NCBI RefSeq assembly: GCF_001039355.2
Contig: NW_019775782.1
Coordinates: forward strand, 83,783-147,782
From: Lingula anatina
Taxonomy: Eukaryota; Brachiopoda; Lingulata; Lingulida; Lingulidae
Direction of reading: 5' to 3'
Length of the DNA: 64,000 nt
In this document: in pieces, positions 36,699-47,642 of the stretch
Layout of the letters: every line of letters begins with the position of its first letter
Numbering within the stretch: position 1 is the stretch's first letter
Made by a program: the position numbers and the translations under genes
The notes under the pieces: generated by a model
Databases searched by the model: none
What the model was told of the DNA's origin: nothing
What the model saw: the letters and a program-made list of their open reading frames with translations, nothing else

Positions 36699-38022
36699 AC
36701 GCGAGGCATTGTTAATTTCACGACCGTCAAATTGAATTATCAGGGATGGAATGTTAACAAGACTTGTTAAAGCCTTACAATGCTTGCTTATCTCTAAAGC
36801 TGTTTTGTTCATGGTTTGAAAAGGAAATTTGATACTATCAATCAGCATAACCTATCCTGTAAAAGTAGTCAGTTAAAGAAACCTAGTCATAAAATACAAC
36901 AGGCAATACTTCACCACATGACGTATTAAATTACTTACCGAAAACTTAAATGATTGCATCCCAATCTGGGGGTTTGATCCATTTGGTCCTTTTTCTCATC
37001 TCAAGAGATGTGGAGAAATTTGCACTGCTTATGCTTTTAAAAAGAAATTTTGTTCTTATCATATTGGCAAAATATATTCTGTGATGGCACACATACCTGT
37101 ATCGACGAACACTTACAAATTATTGAAATACTCTACTTAGAGCATGGTATATCTGATCCCTTTTTGTTAATTGAAAATACAAAACTGAACTCTCAACTGT
37201 TGATTTAAAACTGTCGAAGCAGAGGAATTGCAACACTGAAAAGAAACAAAAGTTCCACTATTAGAAAAAGATTAGCATAGCATCAGAGGACATGCCACCT
37301 CTCTGCAGGTTCAGGGCACCTGTTATGGAGTTTAACATATATTTATTTTTGGTCCCAAAGGCACCATAGATTTCAAACTGGCGTACCTAACAAATCACAA
37401 AATAACGAGCTCAACAATGAAAAGAGAAAACCGTCAATCCGAAACGAGATTGTTAAGGCGTTTCTATTTATTTCCTTTTATGATCCAAACAGTGTAAAAT
37501 ATCTGTTAAATTTGTTTCCCGGGGTCCTGTTGATTAAAAACTGTCGTAGCGAACAAATTGCACAATAAAAAGTTCAGCCATTAAAAAGAAACTAAAGTTT
37601 CGTCAACACAAAAAGAATAATGTAGTACAGGTACTCTAAGGTATGACACATCTGGGCATGTTTACGAAATTGTTAAAATTTCCTTAGCTCACTCTTGGGT
37701 GAAAAAATCGTGTAACTTAAAGGGATAACAACTGTTCATTTTGGCCAAAAATGAATTTTCCGGGGGTTAACAGCAATTTTCCCATACTTACCAATGGTAT
37801 ATGAAACAGTTTCTTCACTCAAGATAAGTACCTGCTTTTTCTTCTAAAAATAATCTTAAGAGATTATTACAGAATATAGCCAGCTATAGAGGTCACATGG
37901 TCTGATGGCTAGCACAAATTCAAATTTATTGCTATAACTGCTGCGGTTTTGCTGGTAAAAAAGAATATATTGTATTTCTATAAGTTGTTTGCAATGTATT
38001 TTTTGTAAAATATAGATTTCAA
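36699..38022 (+). repeat. 1.3-kb direct repeat of 42776-44098
   Basis: Both start acgcgaggcattgttaattt and are about 97 percent identical to taaaatatagatttca. Copy 1 then switches to a sequence matching 63315 onward, in the middle of a MITE. Confidence 0.9.
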
Positions 38023-38735
38023 ATTGCATGCATAAAATTTAAGAATCTGAGTAAAATGCGTGCTGTAGCTCTATTGCAACGTCATCTTCTCTAGCACAAT
38101 CAGTTTGTCAGGTAATAGTGATGCAAAAGATACGTGTGAAATGTCTATATTTACTGATCATCCAGCAATATGATGAATACGCATGTGAACATTTAAAAGA
38201 AATTAATTATGAATTGAGACAAATTTGGGTAATGATGAACATTTTTCATATTATCACAGTGCTGAAGATAATAATTGCACACAGAATAGCTCTTTTATCT
38301 CTTAGAAAAATTTAAGTAGGTTTGATTTCAGGACACTTAATAGTATAAGTAGCATTAGCCGACCTGAATGAAAGACCTACATTTTGCATAAGATATTAAA
38401 AAGCAGAATTTCTTAGGGCATATCAATCTAAGAATGGCAAAAGAGAAATCGCAAATTAAGAAACGATTTCATTGATGAATGGAAATGACATTCTTGTCCC
38501 CAGTCAGAAATCGTGTCATATCGGATTTGTTTACGAGACCCGTGCTGGCATTTCTATTTTTCACCTTTCGTCTCCAGGGCTGTTAGATAGAATTCTGTCT
38601 CGCCAAGACTTTTGAAAAGGACATTTGATATCGTCTCATTAAAAGAATAAATTTATTGCATGGTGGCACACAGTCTGAAAAACATGACAACAACAAAAAA
38701 AAAAAAAAAAAAAAAGCAAATTTCGGGACGTGAGG
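38023..38735 (+). repeat. 0.7-kb direct repeat of 63310-64000
   Basis: Begins attgcatgcataaaatttaa, ends gcaaatttcgggacg at the window edge in the second copy. Over 97 percent identical by eye, differing mainly in an A-run length. Confidence 0.9.
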
Positions 38736-39595
38736 TATTATAATTAAACAACCACCAGCCTGGATTCCCAGGGATGGACTGTTTACAAGACATGACAAAC
38801 CCTTATTATATTTTCTTCTCCCCAAAAATGCAGAAAATAATTCTGTATCGCTCATGCTTTGTCCATAAGACACCGTAGATTTCAAACTGGCGTAGCTAAC
38901 AAATCACAAAATGAAAAGATGAAACCGCCAATACAAAAAGAGATTGTTAAGACGTTTCTATTGATGTATTATGTTCCAGACAGCGTAAAATATGTTTTAT
39001 TTGCTTCCCGGGGTCCTGTTAATTAAAAACTGTCGTAGCGAACAGATTGCAAAATAACACGTTCAGCAATGAAAAGAAACTTAAGTTTCGTCAACTCTTA
39101 GGTATGGCACATCTGGGCATGTTTACGAAATTGTTAAAATTCCCTTAGCTCACCCATGGGTGAAAGAATGTTGTCACTCAAACACAATTTTCTTCATCGC
39201 CAATACCTCCTAATGGGATTTTTATTAGTTTGTCAAGATGGTCGATATCCTATATTAGTCCATGAGTCAAAGGCTAAAAATTCCAATTAGGCTACACCCC
39301 TCGTCAGGCAAAGGTTTTATGATTGACTTTTTTTAGTTAAGAACCCGAATGTTTCATTTCTGCTTGGTTCTGCCTTGCAAAAAGTGTCCGCTTGTACCGA
39401 AAACAAACAAAATCAAAGATGACCGCCAGTAAATTCATATGTCATATATAAATACAAAAATTGATTTTAAAGTTACTTAATAACTAAATGTTATCTAAAT
39501 GTGCACTGATCACAAGTACTTAGGCTTTTTGTGATTCTTCAGGCATTAATAATTTTTGAAGATGGCAACCGAATCCAAGATGGCGGTTATTTTCC
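38736..39595. other. Repeat-derived non-coding DNA
   Basis: 38760-39170 is another divergent copy of the gtttacgaaattgttaaaat/aactgtcgtagcgaac family that also makes up 37300-37690 and 43420-43760. Beyond 39230 the sequence is unlike the rest and includes ATGGC-type motifs (see findings). No gene. Confidence 0.5.
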
Positions 39596-39597
39596 TT

Positions 39598-39880
39598 CAT
39601 CATCATCATCATCATTTAGAGCCTATAGTGTTCCACTGTTGGACATAGGCCTCAGCATGCTTTTTCCATTGTTTCCTATCCTGAGCCTCGGATTTCCAGT
39701 TTGGCCAAGGTTTCTTCTTACAAGACTTCCAGTAGTCATCTAGTTCATCCCTCCATCGTTTGACCGGCCTTCCTCTTTTTCTTTGTCCATACCTTGGGGT
39801 CCATTCTATAAGCCTGATTGTCCACCTATTGTCCTTCATTCTTTTGACATGTCCTGCCCATCTCCATTTTCCTTACTTTT
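39598..39880 (-). mobile_element. RTE-like non-LTR retrotransposon 3' end
   Basis: Minus-strand frame 39839-39612 reads MKDNRWTIRLIEWTPRYGQ then KRGRPVKRWRDELDDYW, the C-terminal signature of endonuclease-reverse transcriptases (W-x-G-H-V-x-R, WTP, GRP..RWRD). The 3' terminus is at the (CAT)n tract 39598-39615, i.e. an (ATG)n tail, and the adjoining gttggacataggcct is a common 3' end. 5'-truncated and inactive. Confidence 0.85.
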
Positions 39881-40601
39881 TGAAAAACAAATACAAAAAT
39901 TGACTTTTTTTAGTAATCTAAAATTAGGCATGTTTTACATGTTTTGATGACATTGAATCAGTTGAAGTCTATACTTTTCATTTATACCAGTTAATTTATC
40001 CTTGAATTGTATATTTGAACACAGATGGCTCTAATCCAAGATGGCCACCGCATAAAATGGGCTTTTTGTTTTGATATGTCAACAAGCTTTTCTTACAGTA
40101 AGACATCTCAGACTTCTTAATGAAAGATTTATTGCACAAGGTAAGTAATGACATGTATGACGGAATAATTTACATCTTTTTGAGACTTTGTTCAAAGTTG
40201 AAAAATCCAAGATGGCCGCCAATTTCTGGATTCAAAACATACTTTATTTTGATTTGCATGTTGAAAAACATCTACACTCTTGCCCAAAATGGTTGGTACA
40301 CGGAAATTTTGGGATGCATATCGCCCTGTTTCTTTCATTATTATTGATAGTACCAAATTAAAACTGTTTATATTGTTAAATATGTGAAGCTGGGGGATTG
40401 GTTAAGTCATGGAGAAACAACCAATACAAATGTGAAAAAGCGTTAATTTATTTATTTTTTTTTCTCATGCCCCAAAAAAGAGTACCTTTTTTACATAACA
40501 GTACCAAGTGAAAAATTAAACATAAATTTATACTGTGAGTGACAATTAATATGAAATTAGGGGAAATTGTCAAGAAACATCTTCAGAGTTCATTATTAAT
40601 C

Positions 40602-41074
40602 TCAATAGCGGGTATGCCCACCCCGAGCTTGGTTAATGGCCGCCAAACGGCGTGGCATACTGTGAACTAGAGTTACAGCTCTTTGGAGAGGAATTCTGGT
40701 CCATTCATATTGAAGGGCATCTCGCAATTCATCTAGATTTGCAGGGGGAGGGTTTCTCCTCTGAATAGCACGACCAAATTCGTCCCACATGTGCTCAATT
40801 GGGTTTGCATCTGGGCTTCTTGCTGGCTGTGGCATCAGCTGAATGTTGTTTTGTCGAATAAAGTCTGCAATTAAGCGGGCTGTGTGTTGAATTGCATTGT
40901 CATGTTGCAATCTAAAATTGTCTCTGTATATCCCTCTTGCGAATGGCTAAAGGTTCTCCTGGAGAATGTCTCTGTATCTGGCAGCGTTAAGGTTTTCATC
41001 CAGAGGAAGCAATGGGCAAATGCCGTTGCTGCAAATGGCACCCCAAAATTTGTACAGAACCACCTCCTCCAGCT
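40602..41074 (-). pseudogene. Tc1/mariner-type transposase, C-terminal part (left arm)
   Basis: Minus-strand frames contain LQHDNA-type and H-T-A-R-L-I-A-D-F, then SPDANPIEHMWDEFGR with the catalytic D-x(34)-E tail, ending RLAAINQARGGHTRY and TGA/TAA beyond. The second catalytic Asp is in QHDNA, the Glu in IEHMWDE. A frame break near 40905-40950 separates QHDNA from the upstream DENLNAARY-like part. Begins only at the palindrome centre. Confidence 0.8.
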
Positions 41075-41604
41075 ATGAGAGTGCGTAGGCTCCCTGGGGG
41101 GAGGCTGTTTACTGAAAATATCCAGGAAACAATAGCTGGAGGAGGTGGTTCTGTACATGTTTGGGGTGCCATTTGCAGCAATGGCATTTGCCCATTGGTT
41201 CCTCTGGATGAAAACCTTAACGCTGCCAGATACAGAGACATTCTCCAGCAGAACCTGGAACCGTTCGCAAGAGGGATATACAGAGACAATTTTAGATTGC
41301 AACATGACAATGCAACTCAGTACACAGCCCGCTTAATTGCAGACTTTATTCGACAAAACAACATTCAGCTGATGCCACAGCCAGCAATAAGCCCAGATGC
41401 AAACCCAATTGAGCATATGTGGGACGAACTTGTCGTGCTATTCAGAGGAGAAACCCTCCCCGTGCAAATCTAGATGAATTGCGAGATGCCCTTCAAGATG
41501 AATGGACCAGAATTTCTCTCCAAAGAGTTGTGACTCTAGTTCACAGTATGCCCCGCCGTTTGGCGGCCATTATCCAAGCTCGGGGTGGGCATACCCGCTA
41601 TTGA
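41075..41604 (+). pseudogene. Tc1/mariner-type transposase, C-terminal part (right arm)
   Basis: Open from MRVRRLPGGRLFTENIQETI through AGGGGSVHVWGAICSNG, LQHDNATQYTARLIADFI and SPDANPIEHMWDELV, then a one-base shift near 41440 and a second frame to 41604 ending RLAAIIQARGGHTRY. The first catalytic Asp region and the HTH domains are missing. This arm contains the 20-residue stretch over the palindrome centre that the left arm lacks. Confidence 0.8.
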
Positions 41605-42118
41605 GATTAATAATGAACTCTGAAGATGTTTCTTGACAATTTTCCCTAATTTCATATTAATTGTCAATCACAGTAAAAATTTATGTTTAATTTTTCACTT
41701 GGTACTGTTATGTAAAAAAAAGCACTTTTTTGGGGCCATGAGAAAAAAAAACCTAAATAAATTAACGCTTTTTTCACACTTGCATTGGTTGTTTCTCCTT
41801 GACTTAACCAATCCTCTAGCTTCACATATTTAACAATATAAACAGTATTTATTTGGTAATATCAATAATAATGAAAGAAACAGGGCGATATGCATCCCAA
41901 AATTCCGTGTACCAACCATTTTGGGCAAGAGTGTATATTCAAAAAGGAACCTTAGTTAGGATGTTTGAAACCTCTGCAAAATTTAATCCAGCAAGTTGCG
42001 TCTGGCTCGGTTGTTCACTTGTTCTAGGGATCTTGTCAGTTATACAACTGTAGGAGGGTGGTTGAAAATTTCCACTAGTAAGTTCAATCACATAAGCTTA
42101 TTGTCAGATTCGATACCA

Positions 42119-42297
42119 GTGTAACAATAATCCAAGTCCCCCAGAAACCGAGGTCCTACGGATCTCGGTTCCTGGAAATGGTTGTCCGTAGGACTTCCAT
42201 TACTTGGGAATAGTAGTCCTACTAGGACTTAGAATCATGGCTCACAATTATAGTAGGTAGGACTTGTATTACTGGTGGACTTTTATTCCTCTTACAC
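42119..42297. mobile_element. Possible MITE with GTGTAA termini
   Basis: gtgtaacaataatccaagtc at one end and, reversed, gtgtaagaggaataaaagtc at the other. The interior contains several taggact/agtccta words. No target duplication could be confirmed. Confidence 0.45.
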
Positions 42298-42507
42298 CTA
42301 TGACAGTAATGTAAGTTTGGTCATTTGAAAGTCCTATCCTTATGCAAATGATACAATTATAAATGTATATGGACAACCTTCTGGTGAGTTATATATAAGA
42401 CAAAAAATGGAATGTTTGCAACTTTAGCTCGTCTGTGTAGTGGTTGGCGTGCAAACCCATAAGGTTTGTATGCATGAATCGGCTTGTCCTTGAGTTGGAG
42501 ACCTACC

Positions 42508-42530
42508 TTTGACATGACCCCCCCCCCCCC
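42508..42530. repeat. Poly-C tract
   Basis: One of about ten C-runs of 8-25 bases in this window. The longest is at 51045-51069. Confidence 0.9.
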
Positions 42531-42775
42531 GATAACTTGATATAGCAAGATGTATATTGGTGTTTACATAGGCCCTTTGTCACCTAGGTTAAGTGATGGA
42601 TGGAAATGACATTCGAGTCTGCCGAGAAAAAAAGATCAACATAGAAACAGAATTTCTATTTTTCACTTTTCGTCTCCGGAGCCGTTAGATGGGATTGTGT
42701 TTCGCCTAGGGTTTTATTTTGTCTCATCAATAGAATTAATTTCTTGCATGGTGGCAAGTGAATAACCTGAAAAAA

Positions 42776-44098
42776 ACGCGAGGCATTGTTAATTTCACGA
42801 CCGTCAAATTGAATTATCAGGGATGGAATGTTAACAAGACTTGTTAAAGCCTTACAAATTTTGCTTATCTCTAAAGCTGTTTTGTTCATGGTTTGAAAAG
42901 GAAATTTGATACTATCAATCAGCATAACCTATCCTGTAAAAGTAGCCAGTTAAAGAAACCTAGTTATAAAATACAACAGGCAACACTTCACCACATGACG
43001 TATTAAATTACTTACTGAAAACTTAAATGATTGCATCCAATTCTGGGGGTTTGATCCATTTGGTCCTTTTTCTCATCTCAAGAGATGTGGAGAAATTTGC
43101 ACTGCTTATGCTTTTAAAAAGAAATTTTGTTCTTATCATATTGGCAAAATATATTCTGTGATGGCACACATACCTGTATCGACGAACACTGTAACAAATT
43201 ATTGAAATACTCTACTTAGAGCATGGTATATCTAACCACTTATTTTTTTTACAAAACTGAATTCTCAACTGTCTGTTGATTTAAAACTGTCGAAGCAGAG
43301 GAATTGCAACACTGAAAAGAAACAAAAGTTCCACTGTTAGAAAAAGATTAGCATAGCATCAGAGGACATGCCACCTCTCTGCAGGTTCAGGGCACCTGTT
43401 ATGGAGTTTAACATATATTTCTTTTTGGTCCCAAAGGCACCATAGATGTCAAACTGGCGTAGCTAACAAATCACAAAATGACGAGCTCAACAATGAAAAG
43501 AAAAAACCGTCAATACGAAACGAGATTGTTAAGGCGTTTCTATTTATTAACTTTTATGATCCAAACAGTGTGAAATATCTGTTTAATTTGCTTCCCGAGG
43601 TCCTGTTGATTAAAAACTGTCGTAGCGAACAAATTGCACAATAAAAAGTTCAGCGATGAAAAGAAACTAAAGTTTCGTCAACACAAAAAGAATAATGTAG
43701 TACAGGTACTCTAAGGTATGACACATCTGGGCATGTTTACGAAATTGTTAAAATTTCCTTAGCTCACTCTTGGGTGAAAAAATCGTGTAACTTAAAGGGA
43801 TAACAACTGTTCATTTTGGCCAAAAATGAATTTTCCTGGGGTTAACAGCAATTTTCCCATACGTACCAATGGTATATGAAACAGTTTCTACACTCAAGAT
43901 TAGTACCTGCTTTTTCTTCTAAAAATAATCTTAAGAGATTATTACAGAATATAGCCAGCTATAGAGGTCACATGGTATGATGGCTAGCACAAATTCAAAT
44001 TTATTGCTATAACTGCTGCGGTTTTGCTGGTAAAAAAGAATATATTGTATTTCTATAAGTTGTTTGCAATGTATTTTTTGTAAAATATAGATTTCATA
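42776..44098 (+). repeat. 1.3-kb direct repeat of 36699-38022
   Basis: See 36699. In this copy the sequence continues naturally through the end of the MITE at 43796-44116. Confidence 0.9.
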
Positions 44099-44116
44099 CG
44101 GAGAGTTGTTATCCCT
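43796..44116. mobile_element. MITE with AGGGATAACAACT termini
   Basis: Left end agggataacaactgttc, right end gagagttgttatccct; terminal inverted repeats of about 15 bases with one or two mismatches. A copy at 37722-38022 lacks the right end. Elements with this terminus are, from memory, abundant in bivalves. Confidence 0.75.
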
Positions 44117-44424
44117 ATAAGCATTTTTCTTCTTCACTAATACCTCATAATGGAATTTCTATTGGTTTTTCTTATCCCAAGAACTGGGTGAAATATCAAT
44201 ATATAGAATAAAAATACTATAACAAGTAACAATAATTTAACGTTAAATCACCCAGAAAAAAAAAATGTTCAAATCGCTTTGAATAGTACTACAGCGAAGT
44301 GTATGTTGCCCGAGCGACACAATGGAATTTGATTTGCATAGCTCCAAAAAAGTTGATGGTATATATTACATTTTGCAGCACCCTGTAATTCTTGGAAAGC
44401 CACGCCCACTGCCAAGCAACCACA

Positions 44425-44490
44425 TCACGTGATTACATGTTTGCTCTGTCAATTATGCTATATCAAGTGAACGCTAGAGTGTGCTGCCTA
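44425..44490 (+). promoter_or_regulatory. Conserved IRG promoter block with palindromic E-box
   Basis: aaccacaTCACGTGAttaca at 44418-44437 followed by gtgaacgctagagtgtgc near 44468, with the same order as at 24067. The E-box ends 133 bases before the ATG. Confidence 0.65.
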
Positions 44491-44564
44491 GAAATCAAAT
44501 TTTATAATCATACAGATTTTAGAAGTTTGTAGCGGAGAGGCGACAACGCAAGCTTTAGATTAAC

Positions 44565-45641
44565 ATGCACAGATTCAAAATGGAAACAACTTCAACCGAA
44601 TATTCCAACCAGTGGTCGAACACTGAAGTGAACGTTGCCTTATGTGGGATTTCGGGTTCAGGAAAATCTCAGTTCATCAACACAATTCTTGGACTGAGAG
44701 CTGACGACCCTGGCGCGGCGCCCGTAGATTCCTTTGGTTCGCAAAGTATCACAGGGCAATATAGACACCCAGAGCAGCCAGGCCTTATTTTCTGGGATTT
44801 GCCTGGAATTGGAACTGGTAAATTTGGCAGAGATAATTATTTAGAAACTGTTAACTTTGACACTTATGATTTCTACTTGATATTTGGACGAGGGAGATTC
44901 TATGAAGAAGACGCGTGGTTTGTTAAACAGGTCAACCTACGACGAAAACGTTTCTTTTACGTTCGAACGCACATTGACCAGGACATAGCATCCAAGAAAA
45001 GAGGGGGTGACAAAACTTCAGTCGAGGAATCATGCCTAGATACCGTTCGAAATGACTGCGAGACTCAAATTCAACACGCTGGCATTAAAGCGGCCCATAC
45101 TAAAGTCTACTTGATATCTACACGGTTGCAAGACAAAGACAAATGGGACTTTCCCAAGTTGAACTCGGACATGCTTCAGCTTCTACCTCGTATAAAAAAA
45201 GAAACAGTTGCAGTGGCCATATCTGTGCCGTATCCTTCCGCTATCAGAGTCAAAAGCCAATACCTGCTCGATAATGTCTGGCGTACTGTTTTTCTGTCAG
45301 GGATACTAGCTGCGGTCCCCGTTCCGCTTCTCCCCCTTGTTGTTGAATATTTTTTAACTCTACGGCAGATAAGAACTTATACGAATAGCATAACACAAAT
45401 GGAACTTTCGTGGAGACGTTTGGGTCTCACGAGCTCATGGAAATTTCAAGTTGCAGGTGTTGGCAGGCTTCTTAGCGAGTTCTTAAAGTTAAACCTCTAC
45501 TTCATGGTGAGCCCGTACTGTATCCATATCACCGTGTTTGCGTGTGCATTGTCGGCATTTCTGTCTTATCGTATGACAGGTTTCATACTACACAGGGCTT
45601 TGAAAATTATCGAAGACGAAATGTTAAAAATGTTCAAATAA
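44565..45641 (+). CDS. Immunity-related GTPase (IRG) type A, intact
   Basis: 358 residues from ATG 44565; an in-frame TAG three codons upstream fixes the start unless a leader exon is spliced at ctttag. P-loop GISGSGKS at 28-35, DLPGIGT, FGRGRFYEEDAWF, G4 THID at 135-138, then STRLQDKDKWDFPKL. The helical domain has a hydrophobic segment (FLSGILAAVPVPLLPLVVEY) and a second one (HITVFACALSAFLSYRM) near the end; it ends IIEDEMLKMFK. Predicted to bind and hydrolyse GTP and act at membranes in intracellular defence, by family. Closest to 24197 and to the broken 10901 copy. It keeps four extra residues (RTVF) that 24197 lacks. The type B gene follows 2 kb downstream on the same strand. Confidence 0.93.
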   Translation: MHRFKMETTSTEYSNQWSNTEVNVALCGISGSGKSQFINTILGLRADDPGAAPVDSFGSQSITGQYRHPEQPGLIFWDLPGIGTGKFGRDNYLETVNFDTYDFYLIFGRGRFYEEDAWFVKQVNLRRKRFFYVRTHIDQDIASKKRGGDKTSVEESCLDTVRNDCETQIQHAGIKAAHTKVYLISTRLQDKDKWDFPKLNSDMLQLLPRIKKETVAVAISVPYPSAIRVKSQYLLDNVWRTVFLSGILAAVPVPLLPLVVEYFLTLRQIRTYTNSITQMELSWRRLGLTSSWKFQVAGVGRLLSEFLKLNLYFMVSPYCIHITVFACALSAFLSYRMTGFILHRALKIIEDEMLKMFK

Positions 45642-47005
45642 CTTTTCAGACATAACCAAAAGACATGAGAGAGACGTGATTGATATTGTAATAATAATGT
45701 TCTATTTAATCTTTCCTTCTTATTGTTAAATCATTGTTGTTGTTCGTAAAGATTGAAATTTAGATTACAACCAATCAATCAATTTGATTTTAGTAATATT
45801 CTTTGCATTTAGTGAATATCCATCTGGACTGTCAGGAAAACATTGCTTTGTCTGTCCCTTGCTTAGTTTATTAAATTTTGAAAATAATTTTCCTTTGTTA
45901 TGTTGTTCAATGCTTCGTATTTAATCTTCGTTTGGATTTGTAGGTATCTAAGACTTAAGCAATAGTATAAGAAATGAAAGGCGCAATAAAGACATAGAAA
46001 GAAAGACTTCAAAATGGATAAGTTGTGCGAATAACAGAGGCAAATAATGTCGTGTGTCTGTTACTATTGTGTGTAATTTTTGGAATATTTTGCTTCAAAT
46101 GTTTTAAGTTACATTCAAATTTGATATTAAATATAAATAATAAAATGACATCTGCAAATCATGAATATTTTTATTGAAACCATACCTTCTCGAAACCCTT
46201 ATCTCCTTCATTTAGTACACAGATACTGTATGTGTAATGTTATTATTCTTATAGCAACGAGCTCGCGTCGTTTTTATTGCATAGGCCTAACATGAAAGAG
46301 AAAAAATTATTACGGTTACACTCTTATCTTAATTATTTTAAGTACACTGTAGTTGTGTGGTACAAAGGGAAATCTATTCCTGTACATGCTTCTTACTCGC
46401 GAAAATATTCTCAAGTTTATTGGTCTGTTTGTTTGTTTGTTTGTAGGCAATTTTCATGATAAGAGGCCATAATTTTAGGGATTTTTGTTTGTAGAATACT
46501 AATGAACCCTACATCAGCATCACGCTCATGGTCTTTACGTAAAAATATCCAGAAGATAAAAGAAAAATTAATATGGCACAGCCCACTGACAACTAAGAAC
46601 ATTGAAACTGGATAATTACCAAAACGTTGATTAGACCGGTGGACTAAGTTTTACGCACAGAAGTTAAACAAACAGTACATTTTATTTTTTTTTCATTAAA
46701 ACGACAGCGGTCATCGGTTGATTTGACTATGATATAGACAGACATTGAAAACGGACCGATAGAATTATTTGTTTAACTCATTACTAACATTAACATTGAT
46801 AAACGAATTAGTTTTTCTATCTTTAAAATACTCTACACAGTTAATTTTATAGATTTTCTTGGTTCTTATGAGGTTATAGTCTTCTACTTGCCGAGATGTT
46901 TCGATGCAAACCAAATGTAAAGATAACTGGCTATTCTTATTCATCTGAATTGGTTAAATAATTTGGAAACCACTGTAGGTCCCAGACACGTCACCGCTAA
47001 ACCGG
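45642..47005. other. Spacer between type A and type B genes
   Basis: Colinear with 25244-26610 and, reversed in part, with 9400-9850. No coding exon is recognised; low-complexity tttgtttgtttg near 46425. Confidence 0.5.
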
Positions 47006-47067
47006 AATAAAAGAGGAGCGTCATTCGGGGGTGATCCATTTTTATCGGAGCTGATGTGAAATCATGT
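47006..47067 (+). promoter_or_regulatory. Type B IRG core promoter, non-coding exon 1 and splice donor
   Basis: aataaaagaggagcg at 47006-47020 (TATA-like), then a short leader ending ATCAT|GTAAGT with GT at 47066-47067. The paired acceptor attgcag ends at 47627, giving a 562-base intron. The arrangement is shared with 26611 and 57459, which supports it. Confidence 0.6.
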
Positions 47068-47642
47068 AAGTTTTTTTTTGACATTCCATACATTTATAAA
47101 GGTTATTGAAGATTTTTCTATAAGGCAGGGGAAAGGCCCAATCATTCCATTTTTTCCATTTGTTACTTGAATTTTAGACAAATACCTAGAAATAATGTTA
47201 TTATAAATGAGCAGTGACTGGAACGCAAATTCCTCACTTTTCAAAGATGCACAGGTTTGATGCTTTATGATGTAAACTTCGTGAATTTAGTTTACTGGTC
47301 AATGCACATTTTTCGGAACCTCGGCGTTTTCCATAAGTTTAAACTGGATTAGGGTATCGTAAGACTGCGAAGAATCTAAGCTTAGTTGTCATTGCATCAA
47401 ATTGACCTTAAGTAATTAAACGCCTATCTTTTACATGGGACATGCACATGGGACGTATAAGAGTGATGCTTTTAAGTTGCCCATACATTTAGCATCTTGG
47501 ACTGATGGATGGTTTAGCTTCTTGCAAAGCTGTTGCAATGGTTTCTTTTTCATTATTCAAATTTAGTTTTTTTAAAGAAGAAGATTTCTTTTGCGGTTTT
47601 GTTCCAATTAGAAGTTTATCATTGCAGGTTTTTAAAATAACA

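Larger units (their letters stand above)
40275..41933. mobile_element. Tc1/mariner-type element rearranged into a long palindrome
   Basis: TA dinucleotides flank both ends (40273-40274, 41934-41935), and both ends begin cactcttgcccaaaatgg inward. The arms (40275 to about 41074, and about 41133 to 41933) are about 93-95 percent complementary around a central segment of about 58 bases. Each arm encodes the C-terminal half of the same transposase, pointing outward from the centre. The N-terminal half (DNA-binding) is absent, so the element cannot be autonomous. Confidence 0.9.

Noticed and set aside
47505-47642. 46-residue N-terminal extension of the intact type B IRG
   Set aside because: The region ends in a splice acceptor shared by three paralogues, and the paralogues have in-frame stops there, so it is most likely intron.
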